64,000 nucleotides of DNA from Malurus cyaneus samueli (lineage: Eukaryota > Chordata > Aves > Passeriformes > Maluridae): NCBI GenBank assembly GCA_009741485.1, contig CM019219.1, forward strand, positions 2,207,998-2,271,997, written 5' to 3'. The position numbers were made by a program, and so were the translations under genes. Positions within the stretch are counted from its first letter, which is position 1; every line of letters begins with the position of its first letter. This document shows, piece after piece, positions 48,801-61,100 of the stretch. The notes beneath the pieces were generated by a model, which did no database searches, had not been told where the DNA came from, and saw only the letters and a list, made by a program, of their open reading frames with translations.

Positions 48801-50087
48801 GAGCCTCCATCATAGAATTATAGAATCATGGAATGGTTTGGGCTGGAAGGGAACTTGAAGCTCATCCCATTCCACCCCCCTGCCATGGCAGGGACACCTC
48901 CCACTGTCCCAGGCTGCTCCCAGCCCCAGTGTCCAGCCTGGCCTTGGGCACTCAAAGGGATCCAGGGGCAGCCACAGCTCTGGGAACCCTGTGCCAGGAC
49001 TGCCCACCCTCCCAGGGAACAATTCCTTCCCAAAATCCCATCCATCCCTGCCCTCTGGCACTGGGAGCCATTCCCTGTGTCCTGTCCTGAGTGCCCAGGC
49101 ACTGACAGTGCTGGAGAGTGATTGAGCTGTGCCAACCTCTGCTTTCCTTCCCCCAGGGCATCCCTGCAAGCGTTGTGTTCTTCAGCCCCTCCGGTGTCAA
49201 ATTCTGCCTCCAGCACATCCAGAAGCTTTCAGGGGATTTGATCAAGCAAGTCAAGGTATCTTAAAAGTAGTGAAATCCAGTAGGGAGTAAATGTGGGGTG
49301 GGAAAATGAGATAGGAAGGCTGTGACAACCACTGCAAATGTTTCTTTTTTGTGTTTATTTCTCAGGGAAAAACCCTCCGTAATATAGCAAATACAGATGT
49401 TGTTAAACAGAATTGTAGAATCCCAGAATGGTTTGGGTTGGAAGGGACCTTAAAACCCATCTTGTTCCACCCCACTGCCATGGGCAAGGGCACCTTCCCC
49501 TAGACCAGGTTGCTCCCCAACCTGGCCTTGGTTGGATTTAGCTGAGAGCTTGGCTTTAAAAAGAGAAATTGTTTTCATCTGGAATGTTTTCCCATCCAAT
49601 TTACCCCACTTCCATTGGGATGAACTTTATTTTCTTTTAGTGCTGTGAAGGTGTGAGTAGTTCTTGCTTGCACCAGGCTGTAGCTGATTAAAATTCCTCT
49701 CACTTTCCCTGTTCTGTGGGACTCAGAGCTTTCAATGTTTGTAATGGTGAGATAAATATTAATCTCCCCTAAGTAATTTCTAAGTAGCTCCATTGATGGG
49801 TGGCTTTTAATACTGCAAATCTTCAGCCTGAGCTGGTCAGTGGTGCTCAGGAAGCTGTGCTGGGAGAGCTGATGGCTGGGAGGGCACAGACTGAGGGAAG
49901 ATGCTGTCTCTGAGCATTTCAAGTGCAAATGTTGTCCCTGCAGTTCGCTGCCATCGGTCCCAGCACGGCAGAGGCCATGGAAGCTGCTGGAATCACTGTG
50001 AGCTGCACTGCAGGGAGCCCCACACCCCAGGACCTGGCAGCTGGCATCCACAGAGCCCTGCACCCCCAGAACTGCTCTCTGCCCTAA
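42811..50087 (+). CDS. UROS: UROS, uroporphyrinogen-III synthase
   Basis: Nine coding exons: 42811-42873, 43417-43500, 43697-43793, 44980-45054, 45532-45606, 48101-48184, 48500-48585, 49157-49255, 49944-50087 (TAA). All are GT-AG and in frame; product 268 aa against about 265 in human. It cyclises hydroxymethylbilane with inversion of ring D to give uroporphyrinogen III, the fourth step of haem synthesis, in the cytosol. Recognised blocks in order: [85 protein letters not shown]-type [38 protein letters not shown] and the [11 protein letters not shown] tail. The ATG at 42811 sits 27 bp after an acceptor, so the 5' UTR is split. No key gap or frameshift is seen. Confidence 0.97.
43794..44979. 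other. UROS intron between coding exons 3 and 4
   Basis: About 1.2 kb, AT-rich, nothing recognised. Confidence 0.55.
45607..48100. other. UROS intron between coding exons 5 and 6
   Basis: Largest UROS coding intron, about 2.5 kb. AT-rich, no recognised repeat or exon. Confidence 0.55.
48811..49099 (-). mobile_element. CR1 LINE 3' end, nearly 290 bp
   Basis: Begins CATAGAATTATAGAATCATG and GAATGGTTTGGGCTGGAAGG, continues with CCACTGTCCCAGGCTGCTCC and CAGGGGCAGCCACAGCTCTG, and ends near CATTCCCTGTGTCCTGTCC. This is the reverse complement of a CR1 end. It is in UROS intron 7 and stops about 58 bp before the exon at 49157. Open frames over it (48810-49254) are element-derived. Confidence 0.93.
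49411..49532 (-). mobile_element. CR1 LINE 3' end, short copy
   Basis: Starts AATTGTAGAATCCCAGAATG and GTTTGGGTTGGAAGGGACC, continues CCACTGCCATGGGCAAGGGC and ends in AACCTGGCCTTGG. It lies in UROS intron 8. Its differences from the 48811 copy show a separate insertion. Confidence 0.9.
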
Positions 50088-50674
50088 CCAGAGCCCAGCC
50101 TGCCCACCAAGCTGCTCAAGGAGGGCTTTTCCAATCTGCAATGAAGTGGATTTTTGGGAATATGCAGCACTCTTCTTGTCAGGGATGGGCGTGAGAAGGC
50201 TGCACCTCAATATCTATGAAGTTTGGAATCTGTCCAGTATCTCTTGAAGCATCCAGCTGTTCCCCTCTCAGTGTGTGTGCACTGTTAAGTATCTTATCCT
50301 TGAAAAGCAGCTGTGAACACTCAAGAGACTGAAATCAGTCCCACACCTCACCTCAGGTATCACCCAGCACACAGGTCAGCTTGGAATTGCTCTGTATGAC
50401 CGATTTTACTTGCACATCTTCCTTTGTAGGAAAAAACCCCATATTCCAATGAAGTATTTTCTTTTGTAAACTTGTTTATTGTTCTGCTTTTCAAATATTT
50501 GTGTAAAAATGGTAATTGTAGATTCCTAGTGGAATAGAAGTGTTTGCAGTGAAGTTGCACTGTGTGGGGCTAATTCAGGTCAGCTGTTGTCCCCTGTTAC
50601 CCTTACAGTACAGAGTTTTAAAAATTAGATTTTGGTTTCTGTTCCTGTTAAGAAGGAGGATTTATTAACAGGGA

Positions 50675-50680
50675 AATAAA
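50675..50680 (+). terminator. UROS polyadenylation signal
   Basis: AATAAA about 590 bp after the UROS stop, followed by a GT-rich stretch (GTGTTAGAGTTGTCTG) as expected downstream of a cleavage site. Confidence 0.6.
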
Positions 50681-51517
50681 CTGGCTTATCAGAGTTAATA
50701 ATGGTGTTAGAGTTGTCTGTTTTGGATGTGGTTTATGCTTTAATTGTTTATCTCTGAAAGGGAAAAAAAATAATCCTATTTAGCACTAAACGCTCCCTCC
50801 AGCTAATGCCAGGGCCTTCACAGGAGATTTGAATCATAATATACTGATTTATAATCCTCCTCAAAGTCATTTGTGTTGTTAGCACAGCGCTAAGTTCCTG
50901 GAATAACAGAGGAACCCTCGTTTGCTGCACAGTTCTGTTGAATTCTGAGGATGGGACCTGAATTTCCAACCACAAGAGGCCCCACAGCTGGAACAAGAGG
51001 GAACTTGAGCCCAGTTATGCCCCTATAAAGTGGGTAATTCCAGGGTGTGGGGTGTGGGTTCCTCCATCATACTGCACAAGTGTTTGCCTTATAAAGCACT
51101 CCCATTTCTCAAACTGAGAGGAATCTCAGAAGGATACCAACTGTTGGAAGATCACAGAATCCCAGGATGACTGGGACTTTAAAAAGCACATAAAACCCAT
51201 TTCTACCTTTATATAAAGTGGTTTATACTGTTACTATGCCATAATGAACCACATTGATTTGTAAAAGAACATCAGGACATCAGATGTCATATTCTGGAAA
51301 ATTTTATCTTCAAATAATACATATTTGCAAAAAACATTGTCCTCACATGCTAAGACCTCACTCAGTGTTAGGCTGGAGTTTACAGATTATTTTCTGTCTT
51401 TCAAAGTTTTAATTCTGAGCAATTTGCTGCTCTGAGGAGGGTCATAACCAAGAAAAATAAGTCAGACTGATGAGTTTATATTTAATAAATAAATTTTAAT
51501 TCAAAAATATCATCTTT

Positions 51518-51523
51518 TTTATT
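51518..51523 (-). terminator. EDRF1 polyadenylation signal
   Basis: TTTATT on the plus strand, AATAAA on the minus strand, about 590 bp beyond the EDRF1 stop. Together with the UROS signal it leaves roughly 800 bp between the two 3' ends. Confidence 0.55.
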
Positions 51524-52108
51524 CACAGTTTCAAGTCTGAAAAAGATAATACTATTCTTGATCAATTCCAACACAGCTGAAACCATTCACTTTCCAAAAC
51601 AAAATCCCAGAGGTGGCTGATAAATTGCAAGAGTCAAATCAAAGCTAGAAAGGCACAGGTTTTTGTGCAGGATCCTCCCTGGGATTAAGAAGTGCTTCCA
51701 CATATTCCACAGAAATCTCCTGGTACAACTGGGGCTGCCCTTTGCAGTGAAAGTGTTCCAGTACAGCCCTGCTCACAAAACACATTTCATTAAATATCAA
51801 ACCAGAGCAGCTCTGAGTTTACATCTCCATGCAAAACACAGATATCACTGCAAGAGAAAAAATCAGGAATTTCCCCATGGTGAAAAAGTTACATTTTTAG
51901 CTCCAGAACTCCAAGCTTGCATTTCAAACAAAGAAATGCTGGGAGCTGAACAATGAGAGCTGTGAGGGCATAAAAAGGAATCGCTGTGCTTTCCCAGCTG
52001 TACAATGTAACACTGGTGAGAACTCACCCTCAATAAGCACAAAGATCCCATGGGAACACGCCCAGTGCTCCCAGTAAGGCACTGGTGCTGCTGCTCGCAG
52101 CGCTGCGG

Positions 52109-55100
52109 TCACTGGATTCCAGGACTGCCTTCATTATTCCTCAGAGCCAACTGCTCCAGCAGATTCAGGATCAGCTCTGTGCGTTCCAGCAGGGACAGCC
52201 CCTTGTTGGCAGTGGCACGAAGCAGCAGGGAATAAACCTGCTTGTTTGTTTTCAGGACTGCTTCTTCTTCATTGCTGCCCCTACAAAGAGAGCAGAGAAC
52301 CCCAGCTCTTAACCTGACCACAACTCTTCATTCTGCAAATTATCAAACATGTTACTGAATAATATTGATGACTATCCCTGGGGATATCCTCAGCCCCCAC
52401 ACTCCCTGCTATTTCACACCACTGCACTCAAATCATTCTGTTTATACTGCAGGAAGGAGCATAAAATATAAATAAATATGATATAATATAAAATGTACAA
52501 GCAGCAGTCAGGTTAATTGCAATTGCTTCAGGAATGACTGAGAAATGCTGAAGCAAATTAAATTCATCATGCAGTTGGCAGGAATCAGAGAGGTTCATTT
52601 ATTAAACAGAACAGGTAGTCAATAAAAAGCCACTGAAATGCAAAGTATTTCTGGGATAAGTTACAAGTATTCCCAGAACAAAGTATTACTTTCAATTACT
52701 TATCCCCTCCGATTTGCACAGCCAAGTTTTGTTCTGCTCATGATTCCACTTCGGGAGAGTAAAACTCTCATTTCATCCATTTTTAGTGCCAGGCTGCAAG
52801 TTTTGCTATCAAACATTAATTTTCCCACATGTTCCCCTGTTCTTTGCCAAAGAGCACCTGAGACCCTGAAGCAGCATTTGTGAGCTCCAATTTCCTCCCT
52901 TTTCAGCCCATTATTAAAGCAGAAGGCAGAACTTACCCTCTGCACAGCAGAAGGGAGGAAATGCAAGTTTCAAGAAGTTTAACAGATTTTAAGAGTCCCA
53001 TTTCACAGCATTCAAACTGTGATGGGTTCCCTGTGTGGAATCTTCAGTGCAAAACCCCAAAGCAATAATGCCAAGTAAATATGGGGGTAAAAACCCTCAA
53101 ATAAAAAAATGAGGAGTTGCCCATCTTATAAGAAAACAGAACTAAACCCCCATTTACTCAGTTAACTGTGACATCTGCTTGGTAGCACATAAATGATCCT
53201 ATAATAATCCTCTGTGTTTCACATATTCAGATTGCCACCTTGTGGAAGTTCTTTTTTAGGAGGTGAAAGCTCCTACCATTGCCTGAACCACAGCTGAAAA
53301 CACACAGTGTTCTCTCCTTATATTTTTTTATTTACCAGTCTCCCTCTATCAGCAGACAGCTTCGAGGGCACAATGAACTCATTTCACAGTTTACTTTTAG
53401 CACAACAGTTCTTGCATCAGCAGTGCTTCAATCCCCACAACTATTAACCCAACTTCCAAGCCTAAAATAATCTTTTAAAACTAACGTTACATTTTCGTAA
53501 CTTCCCTTTATGTAACATTAGGAGCAGCTCCTGCAATACTTGCTGCTGAGGGAGTAAAAGTATTTTCTGGGTCCCAAAAGGAACACCAAACACATTCAGA
53601 TCAAACCAACAGAAAAAGTGGGGTAAGGATTTTCTAAATCTCAACATCTCTTCAAGGTCAGCACAAAAACTAAGAAATCAGGTTTGGCCTGAATCCCAGC
53701 AGTAGCACAAAAGACTGCATTAGGAATTAGTAAATTCTCTGACACCAGTGCACATCTCCCCCATATCCACGCCTCTCTATTCATAGCATTACTGGTGTGC
53801 CTGAATTTCTTCCCAAGTGTTCTGCTTGCCAAACTCCACTGACATTTTATCAGCAAAATCCATCAAGAGATCAGCTGCACCCGGCAGCATCTTCCCCAGG
53901 AGCTCTGAAGTCCTCTGGTACACACCAATCCCAGTGTCAGTCAGGATAAAGGACTCCAAGCTTCAACTTACCCAATCTTTTTTTTGGTTGAAGTTAACAA
54001 TTTAATGGATTGGAGGAGAAGGAAAGACATTCTGGACTCAAAAATCCCGAGCAGTTTCAAGACTTCCTCCTTGTTAAGGCCTGCAGAGGAATCACTCATT
54101 GACACGCTCTCAGCAGGACTTTTATCCTTGCTTATCTACAGGAGAGAAAAACCACAAAATTTCACTGAATTCCACCTTTTAAACACAGGGAATAAGTCAG
54201 GAAAACCTCTCTTTCAAGTGAGATGACTTGTACATGTGTTGTCCAAACTGCCAGCAAGGAACACATCAGCACATACTGCAAGTAATTCTTGACTGAGGCA
54301 TCAGGAACATTATTCACACTGGCTCCAGACAACCCTCCACATCTTATTTAAATATGAAATACATCAAAGAAAGAATTCCTTTTATTATTATACACATATT
54401 CTGAAGATATTAGAAAGGACTTCTAAGGGATGATAAGGGCCTTTTTAAGGGATAGCAGAGTTACACAGGAAGAAGCCCATTCTCACAATCAGGCAATCCA
54501 GATCTGTATAAAAGTATGTTTTAATCCATCTCTGGATCCCGTTCTAAAGGAATTTTTTTACCTACTTCCAGACTAGGGGAGAACTGCATTCTAACTTTGT
54601 CCCCACTCCTGAAGCCGCTAGCTCCATGGATTATTTCAACTACCACATTACCATTTTTTGTGAAGGCACAAGCCAGAAGGGAGCAGGTATCACACCATGT
54701 TACATTCCTTTACCTGTTCACTTTCTGCCACAAGCTCCTTCCTGATGAGCTGAAATGCACCCTTGGTTTTGGTCATTATATCAAGGGCCCCAGACAGTGT
54801 CTTCAATTTCCCAGCACTGCTGTTCTGACCTAAAAACCATAAAAATGAAGGACAAAAGGCTTAGGTTACAGACTGTATTTTTCTTCCATCCAAAGATTTC
54901 AAGAGTTAGGAAAAAAGCACATACTGCCTTAGTCAGCTGAAAACCAGAAAGATAAAAGTGCCTTGTCTCCTCTCTTGAGGAAAATTCTATTCTGAGCAGC
55001 AGATTGTTCCTGTTCTCATATAAATTTAGTTATCTAAAAATGAAACTAAGTAGGTAGTGGTGATTTAGAAAACTTTGTAAGCCAGAGCTATACTTACTGG

Positions 55101-58100
55101 CCATCTGGAATTCTGCAAAGGCCACTCTTTCCAGCTGCACACGCAGGAACTCACAGGGGGCATCCTTCAGGAGCTGGAAGAGTCGCACTGCTTTGCTGTA
55201 GTGGAGGTCAGCAAGGACACGGTGCTGCTTCCTCAGGTGTTCATCACCAACCTGCACTCAGAGGAGGGCACAGAGTAAATCCCCCAACTCTTGGCATGTT
55301 CATGAAGAGCCACTGGAAAAGTTTACTTGGAGACTGTTTCGAAATAACACCCGTTTCTTAAGTTAAATAAATTAAGTGTATAAATCCCAGCTACAGGTAG
55401 AAGGATAAACATCAAGCTCCACATGTATTGAACTTGTAAAGGATGGAATTGATGCAGAAAACCAAAGTCTGGAGCAAACCTGGTTCCTGAGGCAGCTGTG
55501 GTACATGGAAGCCAGCCTGTGGTGGATGGTGGCAGCTCGGTACTGGCACAGGGGCTGTCGGTCAGACACTGTATCAACATCACAGTACTTCAAGGACTTC
55601 ATCATGGCTTCACTGACTTCCTTCTCTATCTACAGAATAAATAAATAAATACACCCCAAATTAAAAAAAATCCCCGGAGAGGGGCATCTCACAAGGGCAT
55701 GCATGTAGTGCTAGGACAAAGGGGAAACAGCCTTAAGCTGAAGGAAGATTCAGTGAAGTTATTGGGAAGGAATTGTTCCTTGTGAGGGTGGGCAGGGCCT
55801 GGCACAGGGTGCCCAGAGAAGCTGTGGCTGCCCCTGGATCCCTGGCAGTGCCCAAGGCCAGGCTGGACATTGGGGCTTAGAGCACCCTGGGACAGTGGAA
55901 GGTGTCCCTGCCCATGGCAGGGGTGGAACAGGATGGCTTTTAAGGTCTTTTCCAACCCAAATCATTGTGTGATTCTACAATTCCAATACCAATTTTGCTC
56001 CCTGTTCAGTCTTTCAGGACAGTGTATTTTTTTCAGATACAATGAATGCCTTCAGTTACCTGTTCCTGAGCCTTCCTGGACAAGGGAGCATAATCCTGCT
56101 GCAGAGTTGCCATAGTGAAATATGTAGTAGACAATTCCCAGTTCACAGAATCCCAAACAGCTGGATGCACATCCCTCTTCCCCAGCGACCTCAATGCCTT
56201 CAGGTAGTAATCAATAGCCTACAAATGATAGAACCATGCACATACAGTTACTGCCTGCATTCATAACAGCTGGAAATTAATTTCCCTTTACTCAAAATAT
56301 CTCTCTGAGATTCAGTATTTTCCATTTGATAATCACTTTAATCCTGACCATGCAATTGCTTCTCCCTTGTGTGCAGCACTGCACTATGTTAAATATCAAA
56401 ATCTGAATGTCACAGTAATCAAACCTCAACAATACCAAAGCCTACACAGCAAGGATTAGGACAGTATGGATTATTCCACCCAAATGTAAACATATTTACC
56501 AAAGAACTCACAAACACCTCATAGTAAAAGGTAAAAAGTAAAATTTTGGAGTCTGGGCCCTGCTAAAACCAGGGAGGTATTACCTTATTGTAATAAAGGG
56601 CCTCTTCTGGGGAAAACTCTCTTTTGAAGTCCCCTTCAGCTGCACAGTGGGCCTGGGCACAGATCCTCATCAGCCTTCCCGTGTTGCACAGCAGAAGGGC
56701 AGCATTGGTGGCATCATCAATGGACTCGAAATTCTGAATTCCTTCTTCAAAGCAGGAGAAGCTTTTCTTCCAGAGCTGCTGCTCTGTCGTGGAGACGTTT
56801 TTACTCACTAGGGAGGAAGCACAAGGCTTAGAGACTCACTCAAATTACTCAGAGGTTCTAACACTTCCATTATGTCCCCTTATTAACCATCTTTTAGAAT
56901 TTACGGGGAGGAAATGATTCTGAAGACCCAATTCATGGAAAATACTCCTAAGATTTCCATATGCTGGAGGGTTTAATACCTGAGGTGTGCTATTACACAT
57001 TCTACACTACCAAAAGAATTCCAATGATATGACACACAGAAACCAGGAAATTAACAGGATAAACCAGATTTTGTTTCCACAGTAATAATTCAGGGGATTG
57101 GAGTTACTTCCATAAATTTTCAGTATGAAGCAAATAAAATATGACTTGTGCAGGCAAGTATTCAGTTATTCTAAGATTTGATTTCAACTAAATAACTTCA
57201 GCAAAAACCCAGAGATAATGACATATCACAAATTGGAAGTCCAAGCCAAAATCCTACAAATACTACTTGAACAAAGGTCACAGGAAACAGCTGATATTTG
57301 GGAAACTGGAGCTGTTCACACTGAATTACCAGCATCTCACTTTTTCTAATTTATAGAACTCTTAAACCTAGACAAGACATTATTTGGTTTGCTTTCAAAA
57401 ACAAAACCCACTGAACACCTCACCCTACAAAGAAGCTTTTTCTCAAAAACAAAAACCCACCAAAAATAAAAAGAGAAGGAAAGCTTCCAAGAATATATTT
57501 ACCAAAAAGATCACAGGCTGACTTTACTGAAGATGTTCTTATGTTTAAATTAAGCTGCTGCTTGTTCATGTTGGTCTAAACCAAACACATCAAGAATGCA
57601 AAATGCCCTCCCTTTCAAAATAGAGTTTAAAGTTTCCCTGATGATTTTTTGAGAGCATTCTATATGTTTCAAATAATTTCTCCAAATTATATAATCTATT
57701 TTTCAGTCTAGGCTCAATTAACTACAGTGTACGAGCCACAGTAATCTATTGTAAACAAATAATTACAATGTGTATTAAAAAACAACAAAGTCATTTAAAT
57801 GTCCTCTTTATAATCAGAAATAGATTTTCATACAATTAGTGAACTTGATCACTGCTGTAGCTCCATGAAATAGTCAGGAAAGGAAAGAGGATACTTGCCC
57901 ACTCTCTCTGTCTGCACTGCAGCTGCCTGGTTCATGTAGAACACTCCAATCTCATTCCTGATATTGCCCATCCTCTTGAGCACCTGGATGTGCTGCTCTG
58001 GGTTTTGGCTTTTTAAATTACTGAAGAGTAGGATTTCATAAGCTGCTTCATAGCATTTACAGCTGACAGAAAGCTGGTATTCCAAGTCTGTGGATAAATC

Positions 58101-61100
58101 TGTAGCCCAGGCAAACACTGGAAAACAAAATGCAAAGCCTTCACGTCAAACAGTATTTCTCTGATTTAAATCTGTGGTAGTCTAGGGGACAAATGCTCAG
58201 AGAAAGTACAAGACAAGTGTCAGGCAGATTTGATTTTTTATTGAAACCGTTGCTGTCTGCAGTTGTTTCACAGCTCCAGGCCATGCCATACAATATCCTG
58301 ACAATCCCCTTCTGGATGACAGGTAGGATGAGCCTTCTCTGAAGAAAACATAAGTGAAGTGCAATAAACCCCCTGCCACAAGTTCTCCTCGTGCATGGTT
58401 TTGAGGAAACCCAATGAGATTATGTCTGTCACATATCCAAAGTCTGGCAGTTGTCCTGTGTCAGGATCATACCTTGGCACCTGGATTCTCTGTGAAGGCT
58501 GTGCAATATCTCCTGATCCTCTTTAGTCTGGTAATTATATTCTTCAAGATAAGCTGCTCTGTTGTTTGCATTCTGAGCCAGCATCAACTGGATATCCCCA
58601 CAAAGGGTTAAGCACTGACACAGGAACAGCAGCACCTCGGGAAGCATGCTGCCACATAGGCAGCAGTATGTGTCTGGAGGGGAAAAAAAAACATGGAGGG
58701 AGAGGGAAAGAAAAGAATTACACCTCAAAAGGCTTGAAACAGACTGACAAGATAATTGGGTTTTACATTACCTGTCTGCATACAGAGAATAAGTGTGACA
58801 ACAGATTTTCTCCTCAGTAGAAATAACCTATTTTAAAGTGAGTTGCTGTACACAGCTGGTGGTGTTGTCCAAGCTGAGCAGTCACTCTGGCAATTATGAA
58901 TGCTCATCTCAGGTCTGACTAAGGGAAAACTGACTTTCTGCAGATTAACTCAAATGAGATACAGCCTGAAAAGTTAATTTCCAAAAGGTAGAGTTTAAAG
59001 CTGATTCTTGAGCCTATAAAAGACTGAAATGTGCAGAGTGCTCTGAATTATTGAGAGGCACATTAATGCTTTGTGCTAAGATCAAGTGGGTTTGCTTTAT
59101 AAACCTCCTCCTGCCCTAGGACAGGAGTCTTCCCTTATGGCAGGGAAATAGCAGCACTTTAGCACTAAGCTACTGGCATTTCCCAATTAGTTACCCTCAT
59201 TATGGCAGTATTAATCTAAATAGCCTGATTTTCTCCTCTCCTTCTCCTCAGCAATACTTCAAGATGTATTCCATTTTAGAGGAGCTTCCAATCCAGCTGA
59301 TGAACAAGTCTGGTATTTCTCAGAGTCAAGGATATATTTAAATAACATGGGAACCACCAGGGAAAAAACACCAGCTTGCAGCAGCATTACTTGGAGCAGT
59401 ATCACTGCCTTGGCACCAGAGAAAACTCTCCCAAATTCTACTGCTCTAAAGCTCTAAATGTGCCCTGAAGTTCCCAATCTGTCAAAATGGGATCATTTTC
59501 TATCAGTCAGTGACAAAAGTTATCCTCACTACAGACTTCTGTCCTGAATAATGAGCTGGACACTTGGTTTAGTTTAACACAAGTTTGTCAGACTTGTTTC
59601 TGCCCCCCACTGGGATAAATCAGGCAGAGCAGTATCTGATATGGTGACAGATTTCTCCAGGCAGTGGCACAGGTGACAAATCCATTCCAGTAACTCACCA
59701 TGGCACTGCAAGGCCAGCTTGATGTATCGCAGCGCTCGCCCGTATTTCTGCAGGATCATAGCAGCATCAGACAGGACATAATAAGCTCTTGATGACTTCA
59801 GAATAAGCTGGAGTTTCATTTTATATTGCCACGAACCAGGAATCATTCCTGACTGGCTGGAATGCTTCCCTTTCTGGAAGGAGCCCACTGTAAGAGGAAC
59901 AGAACCTCGTGAGTGAATTTCATCTCATAACATATGCCAGAGGTTGAACACAATTCCATCAGCACAGGCAGAATGGGAACTGCCTGATTGCAGCCCTGCA
60001 CAAGCAGAGCTCTGCCAGCTTGTCTGCCACTCCATTCATCATCTGCAGACAGACCCAACACGTGGCACTCTTCCATGCACTGCACCTGATAGCAGGATGC
60101 TGGGATCCAGTGGGACAGTGACAGTGCAGGTGACCTCTCTGACCCCAAACAGCTTGTAAAACACAGGGGCAGAGGCCAACACTGCTCCCTTAGAGAGCAG
60201 TAGAAAAGAACAAGAAAGCCACAGGCAGAATTTGTCATGTTCTCCACCACATGCTTTAGATAAATGCTCAATTTCTGTATGAACTGTCTCAGTGAGAAAG
60301 CCTCCATTTGTAGGTTTAGCCTCCAGCACACAAGACCCTGGATAATCTGGTCCTTCCCACAAGGAACACCAAGGATTTTTCACACTTATTTGAAGATATC
60401 CTCTGCATAACATTATGAATCTTTTCTTTGATGCTGCAGTAGTTATGGAACCAGAAGGAACAGGTCACTGTTCCTGGTTTAAGACCTGTTCCTACCAAAG
60501 GACAGAATTTTGCCCTGACAGTACTTGCACACAGAAATTAATCTCTTGCTTAAGGGGGACCTACAAGGCTTGACTTGTAAAGCCACTATCTTGTAGTAAT
60601 ATAGAAGTATATAATAAGCAAATGCAGTAAATAAATTCTTGTGCACTACACATTCTATTAAGACAAAGGCAAATCCATTAAATTAACATCCCACCCAGTT
60701 AAAGACACACACACTGCACCTACATTGTATCCATACACTATTAATAGTTCTCTTCAAGCCAGAAATCCCAGAATTTGAGGCACTTATTCTTTCCATATGA
60801 ATGTAAATATGTACATGTGGCAGAGAAAATACATAATTTGCATCACAGAAAATAAACCCATGGACTGGGAAATAGAAATGAACAAGTAGCACTGCTGCTA
60901 CTTCAGAGACAGACTCAAGCACAGATCCAGAAATCTGTGTGAGTTTCAGTAACTCAAAACTGAACTGGCTTCTTCAGGATTTTTCAGAGAGAGAAGGGAG
61001 GAAAAAGGAAAGAATAAAGAATTATAAAAGTAGGCAAGACAAATTTCTTTCTGAGCTATGCTGACAGGGCTCCTTGCCCTGCAGAGAACTCTACTACTTT

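Larger units (their letters stand above)
50088..52108. other. UROS-EDRF1 intergenic interval, no MMP21
   Basis: About 2 kb between two convergent stop codons. It contains the 3' UTRs of both genes. I see no metalloproteinase exon (no HExxHxxGxxH zinc motif, no haemopexin repeat). In human MMP21 lies between these genes. Confidence 0.7.

Noticed and set aside
48810..49254. Open frames on both strands near UROS exon 8
   Set aside because: They lie in the CR1 3' end, outside the LINE coding region.
49575..50210. 211-aa minus-strand frame opposite the last UROS exon
   Set aside because: Shadow of the coding exon plus intron; no splice structure or family resemblance.
51150..51215. Possible short CR1 start (GATCACAGAATCCCAGGATG)
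   Set aside because: Only about 30 bp resembles CR1, too short to call.
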